Of a stretch of DNA of 11,813 nt, positions 1 through 5,954 are shown one piece after another. Source of the DNA: Desulfovibrio sp. UBA2564. Its GTDB lineage: Bacteria; Desulfobacterota; Desulfovibrionia; Desulfovibrionales; Desulfovibrionaceae. How positions within the stretch are numbered: the first letter of the stretch is position 1; each line of letters opens with the position of its first letter. The position numbers and the translations under genes are program-made. A model generated the notes under the pieces. The model had not been told where the DNA came from. It saw only the letters and a list, made by a program, of their open reading frames with translations, and searched no databases. Location of the stretch: positions 1-11,813 of the forward strand of contig DDLU01000308.1 in NCBI GenBank assembly GCA_002340305.1. The letters are read 5' to 3'.

Positions 1-54
1 AAAAGATTTTGCCTCCGGCGGCTTAGCCCTTTTTGAAAAAAGGGCTAAGAACCC
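1..54 (+). repeat. Dispersed hairpin repeat, copy A (cut by window edge)
   Basis: The core GCCTCCGGCGGC (11-22) is followed by a perfect 13-bp hairpin at 22-49, with arms reading CTTAGCCCTTTTT and its complement around a GA loop, and then by AACCC. The same core occurs at 383-396 and 3019-3030 (inverted) and at 11784-11795. The left part of this copy lies outside the window. The hairpin could also end transcription of a gene to the left, but no clean T-run follows it. Confidence 0.7.
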
Positions 55-103
55 AAAAACTTTTAGTTTGGCTTCGCCTGAGCTGAATTTATGATAACTA
101 TTT

Positions 104-119
104 GGTTTCACGTGAAACT
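104..119. other. parS: parS-like ParB-binding palindrome
   Basis: Bases 105-118 read GTTTCACGTGAAAC, a perfect 14-bp palindrome equal to the core of the bacterial parS consensus TGTTTCACGTGAAACA; 14 of 16 positions match and only the outer two differ. Outside these, three more bases pair on each side (101-103 with 120-122). ParB (Spo0J) spreads from such sites to organise origin segregation with ParA and SMC, and most chromosomal parS sites lie near the origin. The site is intergenic, between a hairpin repeat and a terminator. Function is inferred from the match; no parAB genes are in the window. Confidence 0.75.
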
Positions 120-128
120 AAACAATGT

Positions 129-143
129 CTAGATTTAATCTAG
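129..143. repeat. Small inverted repeat CTAGAT-TTA-ATCTAG
   Basis: A perfect 6-bp inverted repeat with a 3-base spacer lies ten bases after the parS-like site and before the terminator. It could be an operator or chance AT-rich symmetry; nothing in the sequence decides between these. Confidence 0.35.
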
Positions 144-159
144 TGAAATGTTAGATTAA

Positions 160-196
160 AAAAGACCTTTCCAAGGCTAATTTGGAAAGGTCTTTT
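160..196. terminator. Bidirectional intrinsic terminator
   Basis: The arms AAAAGACCTTTCCAA (160-174) and TTGGAAAGGTCTTTT (182-196) pair perfectly over 15 bp around a 7-base loop. A-rich sequence on the left and a T-run on the right make it usable on either strand. It would end a transcript entering from the left and separate it from era. Confidence 0.85.
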
Positions 197-237
197 AGTG
201 TCTAAACAGGCTGTTTCAGGAACGTTGCTTTTAGAAA

Positions 238-267
238 TTGGCCTAGTCTCAATTTTTCGTGTATTTT
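238..267 (+). promoter_or_regulatory. Weak sigma-70-type promoter candidate for era
   Basis: TTGGCC (238-243) and TATTTT (262-267) are separated by 18 bases, each matching 4 of 6 consensus positions. It lies after the terminator at 160-196 and upstream of era, where a promoter is expected. The rest of 197-343 shows no gene or strong signal that I can see. A transcript from here would carry a leader of about 170 nt including repeat copy B. Confidence 0.25.
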
Positions 268-343
268 GCTCTTGTTGGTTTGAGGAAGAGGCACAAATTG
301 TGTTTCCGCAAACTTGAATAAAGCCCTTAGCGATAGCCCGTTC

Positions 344-433
344 GGGATTCCAAAGGGACTTGTTCCTTTGGTCCCGCTGAAGGCTCCGCCGGAGGCATTC
401 TTAAAAAATAAAAGCGCGATAGCGCATCAAAAT
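344..433 (-). repeat. Dispersed hairpin repeat, copy B (era leader)
   Basis: Inverted relative to copy A. In + strand order it has a hairpin at 344-375 (GGGA with TCCC, a two-base bulge, then CCAAAGG with CCTTTGG), the core complement around 383-396 (CTCC-GCC-GGAG), and a GCGC-GATA-GCGC mini-hairpin (414-425) followed by CAAAAT. The element ends at 433, immediately before the era ribosome binding site (AAGGA from 434). Three small hairpins in the same order occur in copy C. Confidence 0.75.
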
Positions 434-444
434 AAGGAAATAAC

Positions 445-1362
445 ATGTCAGAAGAATATAAATTTGGTTGGGTTGCTCTGATCGGCCCGCCTAATGCCGG
501 TAAATCCACTCTCATGAACCATTATCTGGGCCAGAAGGTGGCAATTGTTTCACCCAAACCCCAAACCACCCGTAACCGCATCAGCGGTATCCTGAGCGAT
601 GAAAATTCCCAGGTTGTATTTCTTGATACTCCCGGTATCCACCGCATGCGCGGTAAGATGAACCGTTTCCTGCTTGATTCTGCTTGGGAAGCTCTTGGGA
701 ATGCCGATGCGATCGTAGTGCTTTTTGATGCTGCTCTTTACGCAGCCAAGCCGCATCTGATGGAAAAGGAACTGGCCCCGGTTGTTAAACCTGTTAACCA
801 GTCCCGCAAGAAGCTGTTCGTAGCAGTAAATAAGGTTGATAAGGTTAAAGATAAAGCCATGTTGCTTCCGGTTATGGAAAAAGCACAGGAACTCTGGCCT
901 GAAGCTGAGTTTATTCCCGTTTCCGCTCTAAAAGGTGACGGCGCAGACGTACTGCTGGAGAAAGTTGTTGAAGCTCTTCCAGAAGGCGCACCCATGTTCC
1001 CGGATGATCAGGTTTCCACAGTGCCCATGCGTTTCATGGCTGCTGAGACCGTGCGTGAAAAGCTTTTCATGAGCCTGCAGCAGGAACTTCCTTACTCTAC
1101 CGCAGTTGAGATTGAATTCTGGACTGAAGAGCCGGAGCGCAATCTGGTTAACATCGGTGCGATTATCTACACCACCAAGAAGAACCACAAGGGTATGATC
1201 ATCGGTAAGGGCGGACAGAACCTGAAGAAAATCGGGACTCAGGCCAGACGGGAACTTGAAGAGATGCTCGAGATGAAAGTCATGCTTGAGCTCTGGGTTA
1301 AGGTGCGTGAAGGCTGGACTGAAGATATCGGCTTCCTGCGTTCTCTGGGACTAGGCGAGTAA
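445..1362 (+). CDS. era: GTPase Era, ribosome assembly factor
   Basis: Era is an essential-type GTPase that binds the 3' end of 16S rRNA during 30S assembly, often at the inner membrane surface. The 305-residue protein has the usual length and two domains. The N-terminal G domain shows the P-loop GPPNAGKS (14-21), switch threonines around PQTTR (39-43), DTPG (61-64), NKVD (129-132) and SAL (160-162). The C-terminal KH domain has the IIGKGG signature (252-257). The ATG at 445 is preceded by AAGGA at a good distance and gives an N-terminus just ahead of the first beta strand, as in other Era proteins. The leader carries repeat copy B. yggS follows on the same strand after 104 bases with a promoter candidate of its own. 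Identification is very secure. Confidence 0.97.
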   Translation: MSEEYKFGWVALIGPPNAGKSTLMNHYLGQKVAIVSPKPQTTRNRISGILSDENSQVVFLDTPGIHRMRGKMNRFLLDSAWEALGNADAIVVLFDAALYAAKPHLMEKELAPVVKPVNQSRKKLFVAVNKVDKVKDKAMLLPVMEKAQELWPEAEFIPVSALKGDGADVLLEKVVEALPEGAPMFPDDQVSTVPMRFMAAETVREKLFMSLQQELPYSTAVEIEFWTEEPERNLVNIGAIIYTTKKNHKGMIIGKGGQNLKKIGTQARRELEEMLEMKVMLELWVKVREGWTEDIGFLRSLGLGE

Positions 1363-1390
1363 TCTATTTTGTGAAATCTTGTCCTTTTGT

Positions 1391-1419
1391 TTTCTTTTTA
1401 TTAAAGAAATTTATATAAT
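1391..1419 (+). promoter_or_regulatory. Sigma-70-type promoter candidate for yggS
   Basis: A perfect TATAAT (1414-1419) lies 17 bases after a weak -35 TTTCTT (1391-1396) in the AT-rich gap after era. Predicted transcription start is near 1426, only about 11 bases before the ATG at 1437 but about 41 before the ATG at 1467, which favours the later start codon. Confidence 0.45.
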
Positions 1420-1466
1420 CAACCGAATTTTACTGTATGCCGTTTACTGAAAACGGCAGTTTGAAG

Positions 1467-2171
1467 ATGAGTAACAGGGAAAAAGAACTTATTGAAAATC
1501 TCTCAGAGGTTAAGGAAGAAGTAGCTCAGGCTTGTTTGAGGTCCGGGCGTAAACCTGAGGAAGTAGCTCTGATGGCTGTTTCCAAGCTTCACGCCGCTTC
1601 TGATATTGAAATATTGTACAATGCCGGACACCGCTGCTTTGGGGAATCTTACGTGCAGGAAGCCCTTGCAAAGCAGGAAGAGCTGTCCAGACTGGATATA
1701 GACTGGCATTTTATTGGCGGTCTGCAATCCAAAAAGGGCAAGCAGGTGGCTGGAAAATTTAATGCCGTGCATAGTGTGGACAGCTCCAAACTTGCCGGAC
1801 TGCTGAACAAAAAAGCTGAGTCTTTGGATGTGGTTCAGAATATTCTTATACAGGTTAACACAGCCTGTGAGGGCCAGAAATGCGGGGTTACTGAAGAAAC
1901 TCTCCCTGCTTTGGTTGAAGAAATTCTGGGATATTCAAACCTAAAGCTGACCGGTCTGATGGCTCTACCACCCTTTTTCGGTGATCCCGAGGGGGCCAGA
2001 CCTTATTTCGCCCGGTTGCGTATGCTTTGCGAGGGCATGGAAAAGCTCTTCGGCATCAAGTTGCCGGAACTTTCCATGGGTATGACCGGGGATTACCGGG
2101 TTGCCATTGAGGAAGGTTCCACCATGATCAGGGTCGGGACCAAGATTTTCGGCACAAGGCCGGGCTATTAA
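1467..2171 (+). CDS. yggS: Pyridoxal phosphate homeostasis protein, YggS/PLPBP family
   Basis: A PLP-binding TIM-barrel protein with no known enzymatic reaction; family members buffer free PLP and affect amino-acid metabolism. From the ATG at 1467 it has 234 residues, the usual size, and begins MSNREKELIENLSEV as family members do. The PLP lysine is in AVSKLH (K40 from this start). Other family blocks are FGESYVQEA, WHFIGGLQSKK and the phosphate-binding C-terminus with MGMTGDY, EGSTMIRVGT and IFGTR. An in-frame ATG at 1437 would add ten residues outside the family alignment; neither start has a convincing Shine-Dalgarno sequence, so the choice rests on alignment and on the TATAAT box at 1414-1419. 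motA begins 28 bases after the stop, so read-through into the motility genes is plausible. Confidence 0.93.
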   Translation: MSNREKELIENLSEVKEEVAQACLRSGRKPEEVALMAVSKLHAASDIEILYNAGHRCFGESYVQEALAKQEELSRLDIDWHFIGGLQSKKGKQVAGKFNAVHSVDSSKLAGLLNKKAESLDVVQNILIQVNTACEGQKCGVTEETLPALVEEILGYSNLKLTGLMALPPFFGDPEGARPYFARLRMLCEGMEKLFGIKLPELSMGMTGDYRVAIEEGSTMIRVGTKIFGTRPGY

Positions 2172-2199
2172 AACTTAAAACAATACACAGGCGGACTGA

Positions 2200-2961
2200 A
2201 TGGATCTGGGTACAGTTATAGGAATAGTTCTTTCATTCGGACTTGTTCTTGCGGCTATTCTGGTCGGAAGTCCGCTGGGTATTTTTATTTCCGTACCCTC
2301 CGTGCTTATTGTTATCGGGGGTACCATCGGGGCCTCGCTGGTTAACTATCCCATGGGCCATGTTCTGGGGGTTGCCGGGGTTATTAAAAAAACTTTTTTT
2401 TCAAACCTTGAATCCCCTGCGGACATCATCGACAAGTTCATGGATTTCGCTAACCGTGCCCGCCGCGAAGGTATCCTTTCCCTCGAACCTGCTCTTAAAT
2501 CCATTGAAGACGACTTCCTGCGCAAAGGTCTGCAGCTGACTGTTGACGGACTTGAGCCGCAGGTCATTCAGGAAATTCTGGAAACCGAAATCCAGTACCT
2601 TGAAAACAGACACGAAACCGGGGCGGAAATCCTCAAAATTTTTGCCGACTTTGCTCCGGCAATGGGCATGATCGGTACTGTTATCGGTCTGGTACAGATG
2701 CTTCAGACCATGAGTGATCCCAGTACCATTGGTCCTGCGATGGCAGTTGCGCTGCTGACCACTCTTTACGGTGCAATTTTTGCGAACCTCGTGTTCACAC
2801 CCATGTCCGGCAAGCTAAAGACCCGCAGTAAGGAGGAAATCCTGCTCCGGGAAATGGTCATGGAAGGCATTATCTCTATTTCCAAAGGTGAAAACCCCAA
2901 AATTATTGAGGAGAAACTGAATAGCTTTTTGCCCCCTAAAATACGCAAAGTTTCTGATTAG
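2200..2961 (+). CDS. motA: Flagellar stator protein MotA (PomA-like)
   Basis: The channel-forming stator subunit that, with MotB, couples ion flow to flagellar rotation. The 253 residues contain four membrane segments near 4-22, 27-48, 148-168 and 180-200, with a large cytoplasmic loop between the second and third. That loop keeps R88 and E96 in RREGILSLE, the charged residues that interact with FliG in studied MotA proteins. DFAPAMGMIGT (150-160) and PAMAVALLTTLYGA (179-192) match the ion-path helices, including the conserved prolines. The short N-terminus and overall pattern are closer to sodium-type PomA than to E. coli MotA, so sodium drive is inferred. The start has a modest AGGCGG about 6 bases upstream. 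The stop is followed by 121 bases with repeat copy C before motB1. Confidence 0.95.
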   Translation: MDLGTVIGIVLSFGLVLAAILVGSPLGIFISVPSVLIVIGGTIGASLVNYPMGHVLGVAGVIKKTFFSNLESPADIIDKFMDFANRARREGILSLEPALKSIEDDFLRKGLQLTVDGLEPQVIQEILETEIQYLENRHETGAEILKIFADFAPAMGMIGTVIGLVQMLQTMSDPSTIGPAMAVALLTTLYGAIFANLVFTPMSGKLKTRSKEEILLREMVMEGIISISKGENPKIIEEKLNSFLPPKIRKVSD

Positions 2962-2990
2962 TTTTTTAGGATGGCCCATTTAAGCAACTA

Positions 2991-3066
2991 GGGATCCCAA
3001 AGGGGATTATTCCCTTTGGCCGCCGGAGGCGAAATCACCCGTCAAAAGCGCAAAGCGCAACAAAAT
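2991..3066 (-). repeat. Dispersed hairpin repeat, copy C (between motA and motB1)
   Basis: Same orientation and module order as copy B. A strong hairpin at 2997-3019 pairs CCAAAGGGGA with TTCCCTTTGG (one G-T pair), followed by the core complement GCCGCCGGAGGC (3019-3030) and a GCGC-AAA-GCGC mini-hairpin (3048-3058) ending in CAAAAT. It ends 8 bases before the G-run (3074-3078) that serves motB1. No long T-run follows the main hairpin, so it looks more like a processing or stability element than a terminator. Confidence 0.75.
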
Positions 3067-3082
3067 TTTCTTTGGGGGATTG

Positions 3083-3913
3083 ATGGGTAGGAAAAAGAAG
3101 CCGCCTGAAGCTGAAGGACAGCCGTTATGGCTGGTTACTTTCAGTGACCTGATGACCCTGATGCTCACTTTTTTCGTTCTTCTGGTGAGTATGTCCGTTG
3201 TTGACGAGCGCCGTAAGCTTGTTGTTCTCGGATCCATTATCGGTACTTTCGGTTTTGGAACAAAGGGTTATGATGTTCTTTCAGATACCCAGTCCCGCCG
3301 CACAGTGCAGGTCGGTCCCATGGAGCTTCAAGGCGATCTTGAGCCTATCAAGCCATTGCTGTGGGAATTTGCCGAAGAAGATTTGCGTTTTGAATCCAAC
3401 CGCTTTGTCCAGATTCTTTCCATCGGTGCTGATGTTCTTTTTACCCCGGACAGTACCAGCGTTTCCATTGAAGGTGCCCGTATTCTCGATACTGTTCTGC
3501 CTGTTTTGAAAAGAGTTGAGCACCCTGTTCTTTTGGCTGGGCATACTTCTATTTTGCGTGATGAGTTGGGTGAGGATTACCGGGTGGAAGACCGTGATCT
3601 TACTCCTGATGTGTCATGGAAACTTTCCCTTAACAGATCCCTTGCTGTTTATAATTACCTGATCCGTAACGGTATGAACCCGGAAATGTTGAAGGTTGAA
3701 GCTTTTGGCAAATTCCGGCCCCGCCATTCCAATAAAACCCCGGAAGGCCGTAAGATGAACCGCAGGGTGGACCTTGTTCTTGATAAACGCAGTGCTATTG
3801 TTGCCAAAGATATCAAGGAATATAAGCCTCCGCGTAAGGAAAATGATAAATTCAAGTTTGATGATTTTGTATTTCCTATTGATGATGCTGATAACCCGCG
3901 CAACAGGCAGTAG
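3083..3913 (+). CDS. motB: Flagellar stator protein MotB, paralogue 1 (atypical OmpA domain)
   Basis: A MotB-family stator subunit of 276 residues. A basic N-terminus (GRKKK) precedes the single membrane helix at about 17-38; D22 in FSDLMT is the ion-binding aspartate. The periplasmic OmpA-like domain spans about 112-235 and ends in the family motif EGRKMNRRVDLVL. It departs from the norm: the usual GHTD/GYTD reads GHTS (153-156), so the peptidoglycan-contacting aspartate is replaced by S156, and about 14 extra charged residues follow before LSLNR (R185 retained). A charged tail of some 40 residues extends the C-terminus. The ATG at 3083 has GGGGG (3074-3078) upstream; a TTG at 3080 is also in frame. 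It is followed after 8 bases by motB2. Confidence 0.9.
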   Translation: MGRKKKPPEAEGQPLWLVTFSDLMTLMLTFFVLLVSMSVVDERRKLVVLGSIIGTFGFGTKGYDVLSDTQSRRTVQVGPMELQGDLEPIKPLLWEFAEEDLRFESNRFVQILSIGADVLFTPDSTSVSIEGARILDTVLPVLKRVEHPVLLAGHTSILRDELGEDYRVEDRDLTPDVSWKLSLNRSLAVYNYLIRNGMNPEMLKVEAFGKFRPRHSNKTPEGRKMNRRVDLVLDKRSAIVAKDIKEYKPPRKENDKFKFDDFVFPIDDADNPRNRQ

Positions 3914-3921
3914 GGTGTGGC

Positions 3922-4650
3922 ATGGGACGCGATAAAGTAAAAAAACCGCCGGATCCGGGCGGAGGATGGCTGGTAACATTCTCCGATCTGGTTACTCTGC
4001 TTTTGACTTTTTTTGTGCTCTTGTTAAGTATGGCTTCAATGGACCAGAGTTTTATTACCCGTGTTACCATTATGCCTGCGGAACTTGGTTTTCTGGATAA
4101 ACGTGGTTCCGGGCGGGTGACTGCCAAGGTACAGATGGTTAGTGAATTTTTGGAAAGGCCGTGGGAAGTTCTGGAAAAGCAGGACCGCATCAAGGATTTG
4201 CTTTTCCCGGATGATATACTTCCCCCGGATATGGATCGGTCCACTCTTGATGAAAACCTGAAGGTTCTTGCTAAACCTGAAGGCGTGGCTTTGGTCCTGA
4301 CCGATAAGTTGATGTTCCCGCTTGGAAAGTGGGAGCTTGACGAGAGTGCAAAAATACTGCTTTACCAGTTGGTTCCGGTACTTGATTATCTTGGTGCCGC
4401 AGATGTTAATATTGCCGGGTATACGGATAATGTTGGCGGTATGAGCCAATCCAACTTTGAATTATCCGGCAACCGGGCCATGGCTGTGCTTACATATTTT
4501 GTGGAGCAGGGCATAAGGAACGACAGGCTGACAGTGACCGCTGGCGGACCGACTTTCCCGTTGTATAGTAATACAACACCGGAAGGACGGGACCAGAACA
4601 GGCGGGTTGAAATATTGATTAAGACAACTCCCCCCATGGGGGGATATTAA
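3922..4650 (+). CDS. motB: Flagellar stator protein MotB, paralogue 2 (canonical)
   Basis: A second MotB-family subunit, 242 residues. The N-terminus GRDKVKK and the helix at about 16-38 with D22 in FSDLVT align residue for residue with paralogue 1. The periplasmic linker (about 42-120) differs completely. The OmpA-like domain at about 122-235 is canonical: GYTDN with D169, LSGNRA with R185, and NTTPEGRDQNRRVEI near the end, the residues that hold peptidoglycan diaminopimelate in studied OmpA domains. The start ATG is 8 bases after the motB1 stop, and its AGGG ribosome binding site overlaps that stop codon, which implies translational coupling. The helix sequence TFSDLVTLLLTFFVLLLS resembles PomB (sodium type) more than E. 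coli MotB. Confidence 0.94.
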   Translation: MGRDKVKKPPDPGGGWLVTFSDLVTLLLTFFVLLLSMASMDQSFITRVTIMPAELGFLDKRGSGRVTAKVQMVSEFLERPWEVLEKQDRIKDLLFPDDILPPDMDRSTLDENLKVLAKPEGVALVLTDKLMFPLGKWELDESAKILLYQLVPVLDYLGAADVNIAGYTDNVGGMSQSNFELSGNRAMAVLTYFVEQGIRNDRLTVTAGGPTFPLYSNTTPEGRDQNRRVEILIKTTPPMGGY

Positions 4651-4661
4651 AAGGATGAATC

Positions 4662-5165
4662 ATGGCTGACGATAGTGGCGAAGAGCCAAAAAAGAAAGGT
4701 GGAATGCTAAAGTGGATTATCCTTCTCCTGCTTTTGGCTGCACTTGGTGGCGGTGGTTTTTTCGCTTATCAGAAATTTTTTGCGGCCCAGCCCGAAGACG
4801 CTGTTGAAGAGCCTCAGGAAGAGCAGGCAGCAGAAGGTGAAGATCCCGGGACACTTCCCGGTGACGGTTTTACCGTTACGTTGCCTACCTTTGTAGTTAA
4901 CCTTGCTGATCCCCTTGGACGTAGGTATCTCAAGTTGGGGATTGATGTTGAGGTTGTCAGCGAAGAAGCTGTTGCCGAACTTTCCAAAAAAGAACCTATG
5001 GTCAAAGATACCCTGATTCTGCTGCTTTCCAGTAAAACTTATCAGGATCTATCCACCATGGAGAGTAAAATCCTTCTTAAAAAAGAAATTGTGGACCGTT
5101 TGAACCAGATCATGGGTGGTTCAAAGGTTTTACAGGTATATTTTACGGATATGGTTATCCAGTAG
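4662..5165 (+). CDS. fliL: Flagellar basal-body associated protein FliL
   Basis: FliL surrounds or supports the stator at the inner membrane. The 167-residue protein has a short charged cytoplasmic N-terminus (MADDSGEEPKKKGG), one membrane segment at about 16-36, an acidic periplasmic linker (44-65) and the FliL domain. The C-terminal family signature is clear: KDTLILLLSSKTYQDLS, then a region ending VYFTDMVIQ. The ATG lies 11 bases after motB2 with AAGGA at 4651-4655, so it is in the same operon. A 96-base gap with no clear terminator separates it from fliN. Confidence 0.94.
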   Translation: MADDSGEEPKKKGGMLKWIILLLLLAALGGGGFFAYQKFFAAQPEDAVEEPQEEQAAEGEDPGTLPGDGFTVTLPTFVVNLADPLGRRYLKLGIDVEVVSEEAVAELSKKEPMVKDTLILLLSSKTYQDLSTMESKILLKKEIVDRLNQIMGGSKVLQVYFTDMVIQ

Positions 5166-5261
5166 CATGGTTTTTGCTTAACTACTTGAAGGTATGTCGA
5201 ATTTTTGTCGCCAGTACCGTCGATACAGGATGGCCAATGAATAATCCGGAGGTAGTCTTCT

Positions 5262-5954
5262 ATGATGTCAGATGATCTTGATCAGGATAAACTCGCGCAG
5301 GAGTGGGCGGACGCACTCACTGATGATGCCGCAGGTGGGGACCCCCTTGGCGGTGATCCCGGTGATGGCAATGATGAGGCCCTTGCCGATGAATGGGCTG
5401 CTGCTCTTGCAGAACAGGATGAGCCCGGAGCATCTGACGATGACGCTCTTGCTGATGAATGGGCGGCAGCCCTTGGTGAGCAGGGCGATGAAGGCGGCGG
5501 TGGCCTTGATCTCGGTGCTGCCGGTGGCGGTGGAGATGATGGACTCGCTGATGAGTGGGCAGCAGCACTCGCAGAAGATACCGGGGATGATATCCGTAAG
5601 GAAAAAGAACAGGAGTTCCTGCGTACCCAGACCCGTGATGCCGATTTCAAGGATATGACCAACGAAGCCAAGAACCCCCGCCATGACGGTTCAAGGCGCG
5701 ATCTCGATTTTATTCTTGATATTCCTCTGGATGTTTCCGCAGAACTGGGCAGGGCGAGAATGCTCATTAATGAGCTTTTGCAGCTCGGAACCGGATCTGT
5801 TGTCGAGTTGACCAAGCTTGCTGGTGAGCCTCTTGAAATATACGTTAACGGTAAGCTTGTCGCCCGTGGTGAAGCTGTTGTTATTAACGAAAAATTCGGT
5901 ATCAGGCTGACTGATATCATCAGCCCCATTGAGCGGGTGAAGCACCTTGCCTAA
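5262..5954 (+). CDS. fliN: Flagellar motor switch protein FliN with repeated N-terminal motif
   Basis: FliN forms the lower C-ring with FliM and docks the FliH-FliI export ATPase. The C-terminal SpoA/FliN domain is typical (about 147-225): DLDFILDIPLDVSAELGRA, then GSVVELTKLAGEPLEIYVNG and a GIRLTDIISP end. The protein is 230 residues against 137 in E. coli, because the N-terminal half is extended by acidic, glycine-rich sequence carrying four copies of LAxEWAxAL at 11-19, 41-49, 63-71 and 95-103 (W15, W45, W67, W99). E. coli FliN has one related segment, DDLWAEALSEQ. A strong GGAGGT (5248-5253) lies 8 bases before the ATG at 5262; a second ATG follows at 5265. Its last 8 bases overlap fliO. 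No fliM is in the window. Confidence 0.95.
   Translation: MMSDDLDQDKLAQEWADALTDDAAGGDPLGGDPGDGNDEALADEWAAALAEQDEPGASDDDALADEWAAALGEQGDEGGGGLDLGAAGGGGDDGLADEWAAALAEDTGDDIRKEKEQEFLRTQTRDADFKDMTNEAKNPRHDGSRRDLDFILDIPLDVSAELGRARMLINELLQLGTGSVVELTKLAGEPLEIYVNGKLVARGEAVVINEKFGIRLTDIISPIERVKHLA
5292..5570 (+). repeat. Four-copy LAxEWAxAL protein repeat inside fliN
   Basis: Units at 5292-5318, 5382-5408, 5448-5474 and 5544-5570 are spaced 30, 22 and 32 codons apart. In copies 2-4 the peptide LADEWAAAL is identical, yet the three central alanine codons differ (GCT GCT GCT, GCG GCA GCC, GCA GCA GCA). The peptide is therefore kept by selection and the copies are not a fresh DNA duplication. Confidence 0.85.

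Noticed and set aside
3080..3082. TTG at 3080 as motB1 start
   Set aside because: The adjacent ATG at 3083 is a better start codon and aligns with the MGR start of motB2; the difference is a single residue.
3947..3966. Near-palindrome CCGCCGGATCCGGGCGG in motB2
   Set aside because: It encodes the conserved proline/glycine stretch PPDPGGG before the membrane helix and lacks the other modules of the hairpin repeat.
5166..5261. Possible sigma-54 or sigma-28 promoter ahead of fliN
   Set aside because: I looked for GG-N10-GC and GCCGATAA-type boxes; TGG and GC at 5168-5177 have the wrong spacing, so no flagellar promoter is supported.
5282..5929. Long reverse-strand open frame opposite fliN
   Set aside because: Its product is low-complexity Ser/Pro/Ala sequence mirroring the repeated GC-rich fliN codons; there is no ribosome binding site or family resemblance.
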